Shown here in pieces: positions 35,067 through 43,576 of a stretch of DNA of 64,000 nt. Position 1 is the first letter of the stretch; each line of letters begins with the position of its first letter. The position numbers and the translations under genes were made by a program. The notes beneath the pieces were generated by a model. It worked only from the letters and a program-made list of their open reading frames with translations. It was not told where the DNA came from and made no database searches. Source of the stretch: Kribbella sp. NBC_00382. GTDB taxonomy: Bacteria > Actinomycetota > Actinomycetes > Propionibacteriales > Kribbellaceae. The stretch covers positions 124,001 through 188,000 of the forward strand of contig NZ_CP107954.1 in NCBI RefSeq assembly GCF_036067295.1, given 5' to 3'.

Positions 35067-35141
35067 ATGGGCAAGACCGGCCGCAAGCGTCGCGCACGCA
35101 AGAAGAAGGGCGCGAACCACGGCAAGCGCCCCAACGCCTGA
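35067..35141 (+). CDS. Ribosomal protein bL37 (24 residues)
   Basis: A 24-residue, extremely basic protein (MGKTGRKRRARKKKGANHG plus KRPNA). It matches the tiny actinobacterial large-subunit protein bL37 first seen in mycobacterial ribosome structures, including the terminal ANHGKRPNA. A strong AAGGAGG site precedes the ATG by about seven bases and a good terminator follows at 35165. It is too short for most gene finders and is transcribed alone. The upstream 210 bases are AT-richer than the average, in line with a strong promoter, though no consensus hexamers were fixed. Confidence 0.85.
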   Translation: MGKTGRKRRARKKKGANHGKRPNA

Positions 35142-35164
35142 GTCAGGCGGCTACTTACAGCGAG

Positions 35165-35189
35165 GACCCCGGTGAAAACCGGGGTCTTT
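35165..35189 (+). terminator. Rho-independent terminator after bL37
   Basis: GACCCCGGT and ACCGGGGTC form a 9-bp stem with a GAAA tetraloop, followed by TTTG. The remaining gap to 35450 is AT-richer, with no gene; it holds a single TGTGGATAA at 35361. Confidence 0.88.
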
Positions 35190-35450
35190 GCAGTTTGGTC
35201 ACATGTCACAACAAGACCATTGACCGCACTGGTTCCCTGTACTCAGTGTTCCCTCTTAGACACTCACCGCTATTCACCGGAATGCTTTTGTCACCAAACC
35301 TGTACCGATTGTTATGAACAGCGGCAATGGCACCGAATCCACGACCCTCTCGATCTCAACTGTGGATAACCACGGGCACACTGTCGGCGATCTTCCCTAC
35401 AGTTGGCGAGCAGATGCTTCGCGCGGCCGGTCGACGGGGAGGTGGGCAGG

Positions 35451-37859
35451 ATGGCAGTCGAGTTCAGCGAACTCCTCCGACGCCATCGCCTCGACGCCGC
35501 ACTGACTCAAGCCGCACTCGCCGAACTGGCGGGCCTCAGCGAGCAGGCCGTGAGTCTGCTCGAGCGAGGCACCAGGCGACGTCCGCGCGCCGACACCATC
35601 CAGGCTCTCAGCACAGCCCTGAAACTCCCACCTGACGCAGAGCAGGAACTCCTGGCCTCGGTCCGGGCACCGGGTGCTGTGCCACCCAAGCCCGCCGTGC
35701 CCTCCCTGCCTGTTCCGTGGGAGCTTCCCCAGACCGTTGCCGACTTCACCGGCCGGCAGGGCGAGCTGGACAAAGTGCTGGGCGCTCTCGCTCACGCAGA
35801 CATGGCAAGTGTGCTGCTCGTCGTCACCGGCATGGGAGGTGTCGGGAAAACGGCACTGGCCGTGCACGCCGGGCATCTCGTCGAGGAGCGTTTCCCGGAT
35901 GGTCAGCTGTACGTCGCGCTGCGCGGCCATGATCCCGGATCGGCGTTGACCTCCATCGAGGCATTGGGACAGATACTCCGCTCCCTCGGTGTGCGGCACG
36001 ATGCGATCCCGGACGGGATCGACGAGATGTCGAGGCTGTACCGCTCCAGGATGGCCGGCCGACGGATGCTGGTGCTGCTCGACGACGCCAGCTCGGTGGA
36101 CCAGGTGACTCCCCTGCTGCCCGGTGGCAACGGATCGGCCGCCATCATCACCAGCCGGCACTTCCTGTCGACATTGCCCGGCAGCCGGATTGTCCGGCTG
36201 TCGACATTCACCACCCCCGAGTCGCTGCGGCTGCTCGCGAGTGTCGCCGGTGAACAACGAGTGAACTCTGAGGACGAGGCGGCCCGGGAGCTGTCAGAGC
36301 TGACCGGCGGCCTGCCCCTCGCGCTGCGGTTGATCGGCGCGCGGATGGTCGCCCGCCCCGGTTGGCAGCTGCGGCACTTCGTCGACCAGCTTCAGGACGA
36401 GCATCGCCGCCTGGACGAACTCGGCCTCGACCACTCCGGCGTCCGCGCGACCTTCGCCTCCAGCCTGAATGAGTTGCTCAGCAGTCCCCGGAGCGCGGAT
36501 CGCGAGGCCGCCCTCGCGTTCGATCTGCTGAGCCTCGTCGAAGGTCCGGAGATCTCGGCGAATCTGGTCTCCCGACTCCTCGGCAAGGACCTTCGGACCG
36601 CTGAAGATCTCCTCGAACGCCTGGTCGACATGCATCTGCTGGATTCAGTGCGCCCGCAGCGCTATCGCATGCACGATCTGCTCCGCGCCTTCGCGGACGA
36701 ACGCCTCTCGACCAGCGAGCGTGCTGCCGAGCGCCGGTCAGCGATCGAGCGAGGTCTCCGGTATTACGTGGCGGCTGCCTGGCAGGTACACCGCATCACC
36801 TACCCATCGAGCCCCAGGCAACCGCCGGAAGAACTCGACCTCACCGGCCTGCCGGCCTTCAGCAATCAAGTCGACGCGCTTTCCTGGCTCGATCACGAGT
36901 ACGACTCGATCGTCGGCCTCTACAAGCTGGCTTCGGTACTGCCCGGGCTGGCTCTGCGGTTCGGGCCTTCTCTCGCGCTCGGTCTGTTCGGCTATCTGGA
37001 GATCCGCGCTCACTACCTGCGGATGCGCGGCATCTTCGACCTCGCACTGGCCTCGGGGAAACCGGCGGACGATCTGGTGACCTGGGGTTGGCTTGAGCAC
37101 GATCGCGCCATCCCCGACGTAGAGCAAGGCCATCTCGAGTGGGCCCAGGTGCGGCTGCTGAGATCTCTGGATCACTTCGAGGCAGGTCAGCACGTCGCCG
37201 GGATCGCCCGCTGCTGCTCATCACTGAGTCACGTCTGTGAGCGGCTGGATCAGCTCGACGAAGCGATCGAGTGGGGTGAGCGCGGTCTGGAGCTGGCGCA
37301 AGAGGCCGGTGATCTTGCGGTCCTCGGTACCAACCACCTGGCACTCGGGGTTCTGTACAACCGGGTCGGGCGGACCACGGAGGCCGCCGCCGCGTTCAAG
37401 GCCAGCTTCGACTTGGCAGAAGCAGCCGGCAACTTCCGATCGCTGGCGCGGCGCCAACGGCTTGTTGCCACGAGCTACTTGGCTGTTGGATCACGTCACC
37501 AGGGGATTGAACACCTCAACGCGGCGATCCGGCTGTACTCCGATCTGGACGACCCGAGCGGGCTGGCCCTGACACACCTGTACCTCAGCCGAGCCGAGGT
37601 TGAAGGCGGCAACTACCAGCAGGCAGAACAGGCCGTCGAGGAAGGTCTCCGGCTGGCGGAGCTGCATGGCGATACCTACTGCCAAGGCTGGCTGCTCGTC
37701 AATCTGGCCGCGATCCAGGACGCCACCGCGCGGCCGGCCGCCGCCCGGCGGACTCGCCTCCAGGCCATCGACATCTTCGAAGCAGACGGCATGACTGCGG
37801 TGGCTGACGGCCTCCGCAGGGGTCAGATCGTGACCGAGAACGCGGTCGGCGGCCGCTGA
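35451..37859 (+). CDS. HTH-NB-ARC-TPR STAND regulator, first of tandem pair
   Basis: An 802-residue multidomain protein. An XRE-type helix-turn-helix occupies residues 5-65 (LTQAALAELAGLSEQAVSLLERG). The NB-ARC ATPase has Walker A GMGGVGKT at 127-134, Walker B LVLLDDA at 207-213, the GLPLAL motif (GGLPLALRLIGARM) and the MHDLL motif near 420. TPR-like helical repeats (AIEWGERGLELAQEAGD, HLALGVLYNRVGRTTEAAAAF and others) fill the last 300 residues. STAND ATPases are signal-gated oligomeric switches; with an HTH they act as transcription regulators. ATG 35451 follows GGGGAGGTGGG. The next gene starts two bases after its stop and encodes a paralogue. Confidence 0.92.
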   Translation: MAVEFSELLRRHRLDAALTQAALAELAGLSEQAVSLLERGTRRRPRADTIQALSTALKLPPDAEQELLASVRAPGAVPPKPAVPSLPVPWELPQTVADFTGRQGELDKVLGALAHADMASVLLVVTGMGGVGKTALAVHAGHLVEERFPDGQLYVALRGHDPGSALTSIEALGQILRSLGVRHDAIPDGIDEMSRLYRSRMAGRRMLVLLDDASSVDQVTPLLPGGNGSAAIITSRHFLSTLPGSRIVRLSTFTTPESLRLLASVAGEQRVNSEDEAARELSELTGGLPLALRLIGARMVARPGWQLRHFVDQLQDEHRRLDELGLDHSGVRATFASSLNELLSSPRSADREAALAFDLLSLVEGPEISANLVSRLLGKDLRTAEDLLERLVDMHLLDSVRPQRYRMHDLLRAFADERLSTSERAAERRSAIERGLRYYVAAAWQVHRITYPSSPRQPPEELDLTGLPAFSNQVDALSWLDHEYDSIVGLYKLASVLPGLALRFGPSLALGLFGYLEIRAHYLRMRGIFDLALASGKPADDLVTWGWLEHDRAIPDVEQGHLEWAQVRLLRSLDHFEAGQHVAGIARCCSSLSHVCERLDQLDEAIEWGERGLELAQEAGDLAVLGTNHLALGVLYNRVGRTTEAAAAFKASFDLAEAAGNFRSLARRQRLVATSYLAVGSRHQGIEHLNAAIRLYSDLDDPSGLALTHLYLSRAEVEGGNYQQAEQAVEEGLRLAELHGDTYCQGWLLVNLAAIQDATARPAAARRTRLQAIDIFEADGMTAVADGLRRGQIVTENAVGGR

Positions 37860-37861
37860 GC

Positions 37862-40267
37862 ATGGAGACGCTGGCGGGGCTGTTGCGGGAGTATCGGGCT
37901 GCGGCTGGGATGACGCAGGCGGGGTTGGCGGAGAAGGCTGGGTTGAGTGAGCAGGCGATCAGCTTGCTGGAGCGGGGCACGCGGAGGCGGCCGCGGGTCG
38001 ACACGATCGAGGCGATCGGCGCTGCGCTTGGGCTGAGTGCTGATCAGGTCGAGCGGCTGTTGCTGGTGGCCAAGGCTCCGCGGGAGCAGGGTGGCGTGCC
38101 GGTCGCGCCGTTGACGCCTGAGGTGGTGCGGGTGCTTCCGCGGCAGTTGCCGCCGACGTTGTCGGACTTCGCTGGGCGAGCCGGCGAGGTCGCGGAGCTG
38201 GTGAAGGTGTTCCAGTCGGCTAAGCCGGACAAGGTTCAGTTGGCTGCTGTGACTGGGATGGGCGGGGTTGGCAAGACCGCGCTGGCCGTGCATGTGGCTC
38301 ACCTCGTCGGCGACAGTTTCCCGGATGGTCAGCTGTACCTGGATCTGCGCGGCTACGGACCCGGTACTGCGCTCAGCCCGGCCGACGCACTGAGCCAGCT
38401 GATCCGTTCGCTCGGCCTTGAAGACGACCGGGGCGTTCCCTCGGGGATCAGCGAACTGGCCGGTCTCTACCGGTCACGACTGGCCGGCCAGCGGGTCCTC
38501 ATCCTGCTGGACAACGCCAACAGCGCAAGCCAGGTACTCCCCTTGTTGCCCGGCGTTCCCGGCTCGGCCGTCATCGCGACCAGCCGACGGGCGCTGACCA
38601 CGTTGCCAGGGTTCCGGCACATCGCGCTGGCGCCACTGTCCGAGGAGGACTCGGTCGAGTTGCTGGCCACGATCGCCGGCCACCATCGGGTGAGCGCCGA
38701 GGACGCCGCGGCCCGCTCGATCGCCGAGCTGACCGGCCGACTGCCGTTGGCGGTCCGGCTGATCGGTGCCCGGCTCGCCGCGCGTCCGAGCTGGCCGATC
38801 GAACACATGGTGCGGCAACTCAAGGACGAGCACCGGCGGCTGGACGAGTTCGGCACCGGTGAGTCGGGCGTCCGGGCCAACATCGCCGGTACCGCCGAAT
38901 TCCTTGCGAACAGCAACCAGCGCCTCGATCGCCGGGCGGCTGCGGCGATCGGGTTGCTCGGACTGCCGGACGGCTCGGACTTGAGCGCGCTCACGGCAGC
39001 GCATCTGCTCGACGTCTCCGAAGATGAGGCCGAGCAGATCCTCGAGCGGCTGGTCGACCTCAACCTGCTCTCGTCCGGGGTGCCCGGCCGGTACCGGATG
39101 CACGACCTGATCCGCACCTATGCCCGCGAGCGCGCCACGCAGACGCTATCCGAAGACGCTCGCACCGACGCGTTGACCCGGGTGCTGCAGCACTACACCG
39201 CGGTGGCCTGGCGGAGTCAGCAGCTCACGCATCCCGAGAGCCGGCGGCATGCGCTGGCGAGTCCGCCCGTGCGTCCGGTCCCGCTGCTGCCCGACGTACC
39301 GACTGCTACGACTTTCCTCGACCATGAGCGGGACAACATCCTCGCGCTCGTGCAGCAAGCGAGTGCGTCGGCCGACTTGCGGGGGTTGGTGCCCGAGCTC
39401 GCGATCGCCTTGTTCGGGTACGTCGAGGTCCGGTCGCGTTGGATCGAGATGCGCACGATCGACCGGCTCGGCCGGGACATCGCGGGCGAGCTCGGGTACG
39501 AACGGCTGGCCGCCTGGCTCGAGCACGACCTGGCGATCCCCGATGCCGAGGGCGGCGAGCTCGAGCCGGCCCTCGACCATCTGCGCGCCGCCCTGCGGAT
39601 GTTCCAGGCGATCGACGACCTGCCAGGCCAGGCACGCTCCTGTACTTCGCTGAGCTACGTGCTGGAGTTGATGGACCGACCGGACGAGGCGCTGGAGTGG
39701 GCCGAGGAGGCGCTCGCCCTGAGCCTGCGGATCGGCGACCAGACCGTCGTCGGGATCAGCCACCTCGCGCTCGGGCGGTTGCACAGCCGGCGGGGTGAGT
39801 ACGAGCTGGCCCGGGAGTCGTTCGACCTCAGCCTCGTCTTGGCGAAGAAGTCGGGGAACCCTCGGTCGCTGGCCAAGCGGCTGCAGATCGCGGGGCAGGC
39901 GTACATGGAGGCGGGGCATCATCTGGCGGCGACGGAGATGGAGCGCAAGAGCTTTGACGTCTTCGGCCGGCTGGATGACGGCAACGCGCAGGCCGAGTGT
40001 CTGCAGCATCTCGCGACCAGCTATCTGGCGATGGGTCAGCCGACGGAAGCTGCTGAGCAGGCAGAGGCGGGGTTGAAGCTGGCCCGTGCCTACGGCAACC
40101 AGCAGCGGGAGGGGTTGCTGTTGATCGAGCTGGGCCGCATCCGGGCCGCCACTGGAGAGGTGGCCGCGGCCACCACTGCCTGGCGCCAGGCAGCAACGGC
40201 CCTGCAGGACTTCCCCCACGACGCCGCCATCGCCCAGGAACTGCTCGCCGAGCAACAGCACACCTGA
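37862..40267 (+). CDS. HTH-NB-ARC-TPR STAND regulator, second of tandem pair
   Basis: An 801-residue paralogue of the preceding protein. XRE-type HTH lies at residues 5-66 (MTQAGLAEKAGLSEQAISLLERG). NB-ARC follows: Walker A GMGGVGKT at 132-139, Walker B LILLDNA at 213-219 (second Asp replaced by Asn), GRLPLAVRLIGARL, MHDLIRTYARERA. TPR repeats fill the C-terminal third. The HTHs of the two proteins are much alike (the TRRRPR turn is shared) while the TPR parts differ, which fits one DNA target and two different inputs, or a hetero-oligomer. A two-base gap links it to the first gene. No obvious target operon is adjacent. Confidence 0.92.
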   Translation: METLAGLLREYRAAAGMTQAGLAEKAGLSEQAISLLERGTRRRPRVDTIEAIGAALGLSADQVERLLLVAKAPREQGGVPVAPLTPEVVRVLPRQLPPTLSDFAGRAGEVAELVKVFQSAKPDKVQLAAVTGMGGVGKTALAVHVAHLVGDSFPDGQLYLDLRGYGPGTALSPADALSQLIRSLGLEDDRGVPSGISELAGLYRSRLAGQRVLILLDNANSASQVLPLLPGVPGSAVIATSRRALTTLPGFRHIALAPLSEEDSVELLATIAGHHRVSAEDAAARSIAELTGRLPLAVRLIGARLAARPSWPIEHMVRQLKDEHRRLDEFGTGESGVRANIAGTAEFLANSNQRLDRRAAAAIGLLGLPDGSDLSALTAAHLLDVSEDEAEQILERLVDLNLLSSGVPGRYRMHDLIRTYARERATQTLSEDARTDALTRVLQHYTAVAWRSQQLTHPESRRHALASPPVRPVPLLPDVPTATTFLDHERDNILALVQQASASADLRGLVPELAIALFGYVEVRSRWIEMRTIDRLGRDIAGELGYERLAAWLEHDLAIPDAEGGELEPALDHLRAALRMFQAIDDLPGQARSCTSLSYVLELMDRPDEALEWAEEALALSLRIGDQTVVGISHLALGRLHSRRGEYELARESFDLSLVLAKKSGNPRSLAKRLQIAGQAYMEAGHHLAATEMERKSFDVFGRLDDGNAQAECLQHLATSYLAMGQPTEAAEQAEAGLKLARAYGNQQREGLLLIELGRIRAATGEVAAATTAWRQAATALQDFPHDAAIAQELLAEQQHT

Positions 40268-40290
40268 GGCACAGACCGCCTACCCAACGC

Positions 40291-40339
40291 AGGCGGCAGG
40301 CGGCGGGCGGCGGGCGGCGGGCGGCGGGCGGCGGGCGGC
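40291..40339. repeat. Seven-copy heptanucleotide tandem repeat
   Basis: Seven tandem copies of (A/G)GGCGGC run directly after the second STAND gene. It is outside coding sequence. Such runs can change copy number by slippage; here the position, between the gene stop and its terminator, suggests no large effect. Confidence 0.85.
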
Positions 40340-40350
40340 CGGACAAACGA

Positions 40351-40385
40351 CGAGGCCCGGTGGACAGGTGTCCGGCCGGGCCTCG
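40351..40385. terminator. Bidirectional terminator between STAND operon and rsrA
   Basis: CGAGGCCCGG and CCGGGCCTCG pair, and GGACA/TGTCC pair inside them. It lies between the convergent second STAND gene and rsrA. No T-run is present, so it may need Rho or act only as an mRNA 3' end. Confidence 0.7.
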
Positions 40386-40390
40386 GGAGG

Positions 40391-40669
40391 TCAGTCCGCG
40401 AGCGTTGTCGTCGTCTCGATCCGGATCTGGGTGAGCCGGAGCAGGATCTTCTGGCGGAGTGCCTCCGGAGCGTGGTCGTCGCCGCAGGAGCGGTGGACCA
40501 GCTTCTTCACGCAGCGCTCGATGTCGTACTGGTCGAGGCAGGGCGCGCACTCTTCCAGGTGTTGCTGGATCTCCTCGGTGCTGGCGCCTTCGAGTTCATT
40601 GTCGATGAACACGTAGACCCGCTCCAGGATCTCGCTGCAGTCCACGTCGTGGTCCTCGCCGCAGCTCAT
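40391..40669 (-). CDS. rsrA: Mycothiol-system anti-sigma factor RsrA
   Basis: A 92-residue zinc-binding anti-sigma factor. The ZAS motif is C-x...[11 protein letters not shown] (H-x3-C-x2-C), with further cysteines in [13 protein letters not shown] and HRSCGDD. RsrA binds SigR in the reduced state and releases it when disulfides form, turning on thiol-redox genes. Its ATG overlaps the sigR stop by four bases (ATGA), so the two are made together. A bidirectional terminator lies after it. The length is close to that of Streptomyces RsrA. Confidence 0.95.
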   Translation of the reverse strand: MSCGEDHDVDCSEILERVYVFIDNELEGASTEEIQQHLEECAPCLDQYDIERCVKKLVHRSCGDDHAPEALRQKILLRLTQIRIETTTTLAD

Positions 40670-41370
40670 GACTTCTTCTCCTCGGCCGCCGCCGCGGAAC
40701 CGTCCGCCGGCGCATCGTCTGATGCGGGAATCAGGCCCCGCTCGCGGGCATAGTCGGCCAGCAGCTCACGCAGCTGGCGCCGGCCACGGTGCAACCGCGA
40801 CATCACGGTGCCGACCGGCGTCCCCATGATGTCGGCGATCTCCTTGTAGGCAAACCCCTCGACATCGGCCAGATACACCGCCAGCCGGAAATCCTCGGGG
40901 ATCGACTGCAGCGCCGACTTCACGTCGGAGTCGGGCAGGTGCTCCAGCGCCACCGCCTCGGCCGACTTCAGGCCACCGGGAGTGTGCGACTCGGCGGCGG
41001 TGAGCTGCCAGTCCTCGATCTCCTCGGTCGGCGACTGCGTGGGCTGGCGCTGCCGCTTCCGGTAGCCGTTGATGAACGTGTTCGTCAGGATCCGGTACAG
41101 CCACGCCTTCAGGTTGGTACCGGGCGTGAACTGGTGGAACGAGCTGTACGCCTTCGCGAAGGTGTCCTGAACCAGGTCTTCGGCGTCGGACGGGTTACGC
41201 GTCATCCGCATCGCCGCGGCGTACATCTGGTCGAGGAAAGGCAGCGCCTCGCGCTCGAAGCGCTCGGTCCGCTGCTCGGGTGTCTCTGTGGTCGTGGGAG
41301 TCGGCATCGTGATCGAGAATACCGGTGTCTTCGCAGTCTTCCGCGCAGGAGCCAGACTCAGTGCCGTCAT
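40666..41370 (-). CDS. sigR: RNA polymerase sigma factor SigR (ECF12-type redox sigma)
   Basis: A 234-residue ECF sigma factor: region 2 [59 protein letters not shown] and region 4 [47 protein letters not shown]. It drives thiol-oxidative stress genes with mycothiol and thioredoxin. A matching SigR promoter (GGAAT-18 bases-GTT) ends ten bases before ATG 41370, so a leaderless autoregulated transcript is likely. ATG 41307 is an alternative start for a form without the 21-residue N-terminal extension, similar to the two Streptomyces forms. rsrA follows with an ATGA overlap. Confidence 0.95.
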   Translation of the reverse strand: MTALSLAPARKTAKTPVFSITMPTPTTTETPEQRTERFEREALPFLDQMYAAAMRMTRNPSDAEDLVQDTFAKAYSSFHQFTPGTNLKAWLYRILTNTFINGYRKRQRQPTQSPTEEIEDWQLTAAESHTPGGLKSAEAVALEHLPDSDVKSALQSIPEDFRLAVYLADVEGFAYKEIADIMGTPVGTVMSRLHRGRRQLRELLADYARERGLIPASDDAPADGSAAAAEEKKS

Positions 41371-41379
41371 GCTCTTCAC

Positions 41380-41406
41380 AACAAGCCCGCCCGGTGGGTC
41401 ATTCCC
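41380..41406 (-). promoter_or_regulatory. SigR-type autoregulatory promoter
   Basis: On the minus strand GGGAAT (-35) and GTT (-10) are separated by exactly 18 bases from the last T of GGAAT, the SigR/SigH consensus spacing. The -10 ends ten bases before the sigR ATG at 41370. It is the only place upstream of sigR where this pattern occurs. Confidence 0.85.
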
Positions 41407-41422
41407 GGGCGCGGCGGGGACT

Positions 41423-42055
41423 TCAGCCGGAGATCTCCCGGGTCACCCATTCGAACACAGCTTCGACCAGCAGCTCGAAACTCTCGTCCTGGGTCAGCTC
41501 GGCGCGCTTCGGCACCTTGAACGAGTGGTCACCGTCCGGCACGACGGCCATCTCGGTCAGCGGCGGGAACTCCTCCGGCGTACCGAACGGGTCCCGCTCC
41601 CCCTGTACTACGAACGTCGGCAGCCGCGATCCCTGCAACTCATCAACCCGCGACCGGTCCGGCTTACCCGGCGGATGCAACGGAAAAGACAGCGCCAGTA
41701 CTCCGGAAGCCCCCAACCCAGCAGCCGTCCGGCAGGCCACCCGCGCGCCCGCGCTCCGCCCGCCCAGCACCAGCGGCGTCCGGATCCGCAACTGCCCGAT
41801 GATCGCGATCCAAGCCTCGTCGAGCACCTTGGGCGCAGGCGCCAGCTTCTTCCCCGCCCGCCGCCAAGGCTGCTCGATCAAAAACACGTTCATGTCCTGC
41901 TTGGGCAACCGAGCCGCCAACGCAGCCAGATCCCCCGCCTCGATCCCGCCCCCAGCCCCATGACCGAGCGCCAGCGTCGCCACCGGCCGCCGAGCCCGAT
42001 GCGCCACAATCCGAGCCTCACCATGCGGAGTAGCCACAATCCGTTCATCGGTCAC
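41423..42055 (-). CDS. Alpha/beta hydrolase, KANL3/TEX30-like
   Basis: A 210-residue alpha/beta hydrolase. The nucleophile elbow is [20 protein letters not shown], the acid is in [15 protein letters not shown] and the histidine is in [13 protein letters not shown]. The leading strand ends in [16 protein letters not shown], forming the oxyanion site. This group of small hydrolases has no established substrate. GTG 42055 lies behind a GGATGGG. The downstream sigR gene is 53 bases away on the same strand, so the SigR promoter at 41380 lies between them and sigR is probably transcribed separately. Confidence 0.85.
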   Translation of the reverse strand: MTDERIVATPHGEARIVAHRARRPVATLALGHGAGGGIEAGDLAALAARLPKQDMNVFLIEQPWRRAGKKLAPAPKVLDEAWIAIIGQLRIRTPLVLGGRSAGARVACRTAAGLGASGVLALSFPLHPPGKPDRSRVDELQGSRLPTFVVQGERDPFGTPEEFPPLTEMAVVPDGDHSFKVPKRAELTQDESFELLVEAVFEWVTREISG

Positions 42056-42430
42056 GGACCCATCCTGTCATTCCCGGGCCACCCTGCGCGCCAGCTCACG
42101 CACTGGCTGCCCAGTACGACACTCACTGGGGGTACGCCGAGAGTCGGCAGCTGCGGCGACGGGTCAACTGCCAATGGGTCGCGGTCGGAGCGCTCCGGAA
42201 CCCTCACGAATGACGCCGTCCGGACCGCCACCACACACCAACGACCACGAACCACCCCGACACACCCAAGCAAACGCATTCCCGGGCGCCTTTGATGTGC
42301 TGCCGACCCGACTGCGGCCGATCCAGCCGACATACCCGCTGGCAGTCCTTGCCGGTTGCTGGTGAGCGCCACTCGGCGTGTGCAGCTGATGCTTCAACTC
42401 CTGCCAAGCACGGGCATCGCCACCAGCCAA
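42056..42430. other. Gene-free accessory stretch before the IS element
   Basis: About 375 bases contain only short frames with no recognisable domain. One minus-strand frame (reading GDARAWQELKHQL) is cut by the left IS end and could be a gene remnant. Codon use there is unlike the neighbours. I see no terminator or promoter I could support. Confidence 0.45.
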
Positions 42431-42464
42431 TTTGAGGGGTTAACTGTGATGTTCAGGGAGGTTG
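42431..42464. repeat. Left terminal inverted repeat of the IS
   Basis: 34 bases beginning TTTGAGGGGTTAACTG; it differs from the complement of the right repeat at only the sixth base. The transposase TAA is inside it. Confidence 0.9.
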
Positions 42465-43438
42465 GTCAGTCGGCTGATGGGTGGTTTGTTGCCGATTGCG
42501 GTGTGGAGTCGGTGGTGATTGTAGGTGTGGAGCCAGGTGGGTAGAGCAGCGCGTCGTTCGGCTTCGGTGGTGTAGAAGCGGGCGTAGGCCCAGCCGTCTG
42601 CGAGGGTGCGGTGGAAGCGTTCGATTTTGCCGTTGGTTTGGGGTCGGTAGGGCCTGGTTTTCTTGGGTGTGATGCCGAGTTCGGTGCAGGTGTCGCGCCA
42701 CGCGTGGGCTTTGTAGGCTGATCCGTTGTCGGACAGGACTCGTTCGACGGTGACGCCGTGTTCGGCGTACCAGGCCACGGCCCGGCGCAGGACATCGATG
42801 GCGGTGGCTGCTTTCTCGTCGGCGCAGATTTCGGCGTAGGCGACGCGGGAGTGGTCGTCGATGACGGTGTGCAGGTAGGCCGTGCCGATGCGGACGTTGC
42901 GGTTGGCGGTGTAGCCGGTGCGCGTTCTGGCGGTGTGGCGGGAGTTGAGTTTGCCTTGTTGCTTGCCCAGGTAGCGTGCGCCGCCGCCGTCGGGAATGTT
43001 GCCGAACTTGGTGACGTCGACGTGGATCAGCGAGCCGGGGTAGGCGTGTTCGTAGCGGCGTAATGGTTCACCGGTGGCTCGGTCGATGCGTGACAACCGG
43101 TTGATCCGGCAGCGTACGAGCACGGCGTGCACGGTGGAGGCCGGCAGTCCGAGGCGCCCGGCGATCTGGACGGGGCCGAGCCGGTGACGCCAGCGCAGCC
43201 GTACGATCCGGCGTACTACCGCGGTGGGGGTCTTAGTCGGGCTGTGATGCGGACGCGAGCTGCGATCACACATCCCGGCCGGGCCTTCGGTCTGGTACCG
43301 ATCAGCCCACTTGCGTGCTGTCTTCGACGCCACCATAAACATCTTGGCCGTGGTCGCGACCGGCCAGCCCTGGTCAACGATCAAACGCGCCAGCCGTAAC
43401 CGTGCACGCGGGGTCAGTTGAGCGTTAACGTGGGACAC
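42440..43438 (-). CDS. IS481-family DDE transposase
   Basis: A 332-residue transposase. N-terminal HTH segments are LTPRARLRLARLIVDQGWPVATTAKMF and TVHAVLVRCRINRLSRIDRATGEP. The integrase core has the DDE set: Asp in SLIHVDVTKFGNIPDGG, Asp in VLSDNGSAYKAHAWRD, Glu in PQTNGKIERFHRTLADGWAY. No frameshift or stop interrupts it, so it is likely active. The GTG start has AGGAGG five bases upstream, and this site is part of a 12-bp inverted repeat with the sequence nearer the IS end (43437-43500), which would close the ribosome site on read-through mRNA. Confidence 0.95.
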   Translation of the reverse strand: MSHVNAQLTPRARLRLARLIVDQGWPVATTAKMFMVASKTARKWADRYQTEGPAGMCDRSSRPHHSPTKTPTAVVRRIVRLRWRHRLGPVQIAGRLGLPASTVHAVLVRCRINRLSRIDRATGEPLRRYEHAYPGSLIHVDVTKFGNIPDGGGARYLGKQQGKLNSRHTARTRTGYTANRNVRIGTAYLHTVIDDHSRVAYAEICADEKAATAIDVLRRAVAWYAEHGVTVERVLSDNGSAYKAHAWRDTCTELGITPKKTRPYRPQTNGKIERFHRTLADGWAYARFYTTEAERRAALPTWLHTYNHHRLHTAIGNKPPISRLTNLPEHHS

Positions 43439-43500
43439 GAAGGCCTCCTGTTGCTGAAGCGGTTACTCGACATCTCCACTTCACAACCGGAGGCCTTCGT
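43437..43500 (-). promoter_or_regulatory. Ribosome-site-sequestering hairpin of the IS
   Basis: ACGAAGGCCTCC and GGAGGCCTTCGT are perfect 12-bp complements separated by 40 bases. The second arm, in the transposase mRNA, is its Shine-Dalgarno sequence and the first bases of the GTG. A transcript entering from outside would fold it shut; one started in the loop would not. IS10 and others are known to limit read-through expression this way. Confidence 0.7.
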
Positions 43501-43541
43501 CATGCCTCAACGACAGGCCGAGTCACCCACCAAATCCGGGA

Positions 43542-43575
43542 CAACCTCCCTGAACATCACAGTTAACCCTTCAAA
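43542..43575. repeat. Right terminal inverted repeat of the IS
   Basis: 34 bases ending AGTTAACCCTTCAAA; pairs with the left repeat with one mismatch. It is followed by a dense palindromic tract (43577-43642). Confidence 0.9.
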
Positions 43576-43576
43576 C

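Larger units (their letters stand above)
42431..43575 (-). mobile_element. IS481-family insertion sequence, apparently intact
   Basis: About 1145 bp bounded by 34-bp terminal inverted repeats (42431-42464 and 43542-43575) that match at 33 positions; each contains GGGTTAACTGTGATGTTCAG or its complement. A single transposase gene fills it. No target-site duplication is obvious from the flanks. The transposase stop codon lies inside the left repeat. Confidence 0.92.

Noticed and set aside
34864..35097. A 77-codon frame antisense to bL37
   Set aside because: No ribosome site, no domain, and it overlaps a well-supported small gene and its promoter region.
35361..35369. TGTGGATAA, a perfect DnaA-box sequence, beside the bL37 gene
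   Set aside because: It is a single copy with no cluster and no dnaA or dnaN gene near, so it is not evidence of an origin.
42052..42372. A 106-codon frame between the hydrolase and the IS
   Set aside because: No recognisable domain or ribosome site; the composition fits chance in high-GC DNA.
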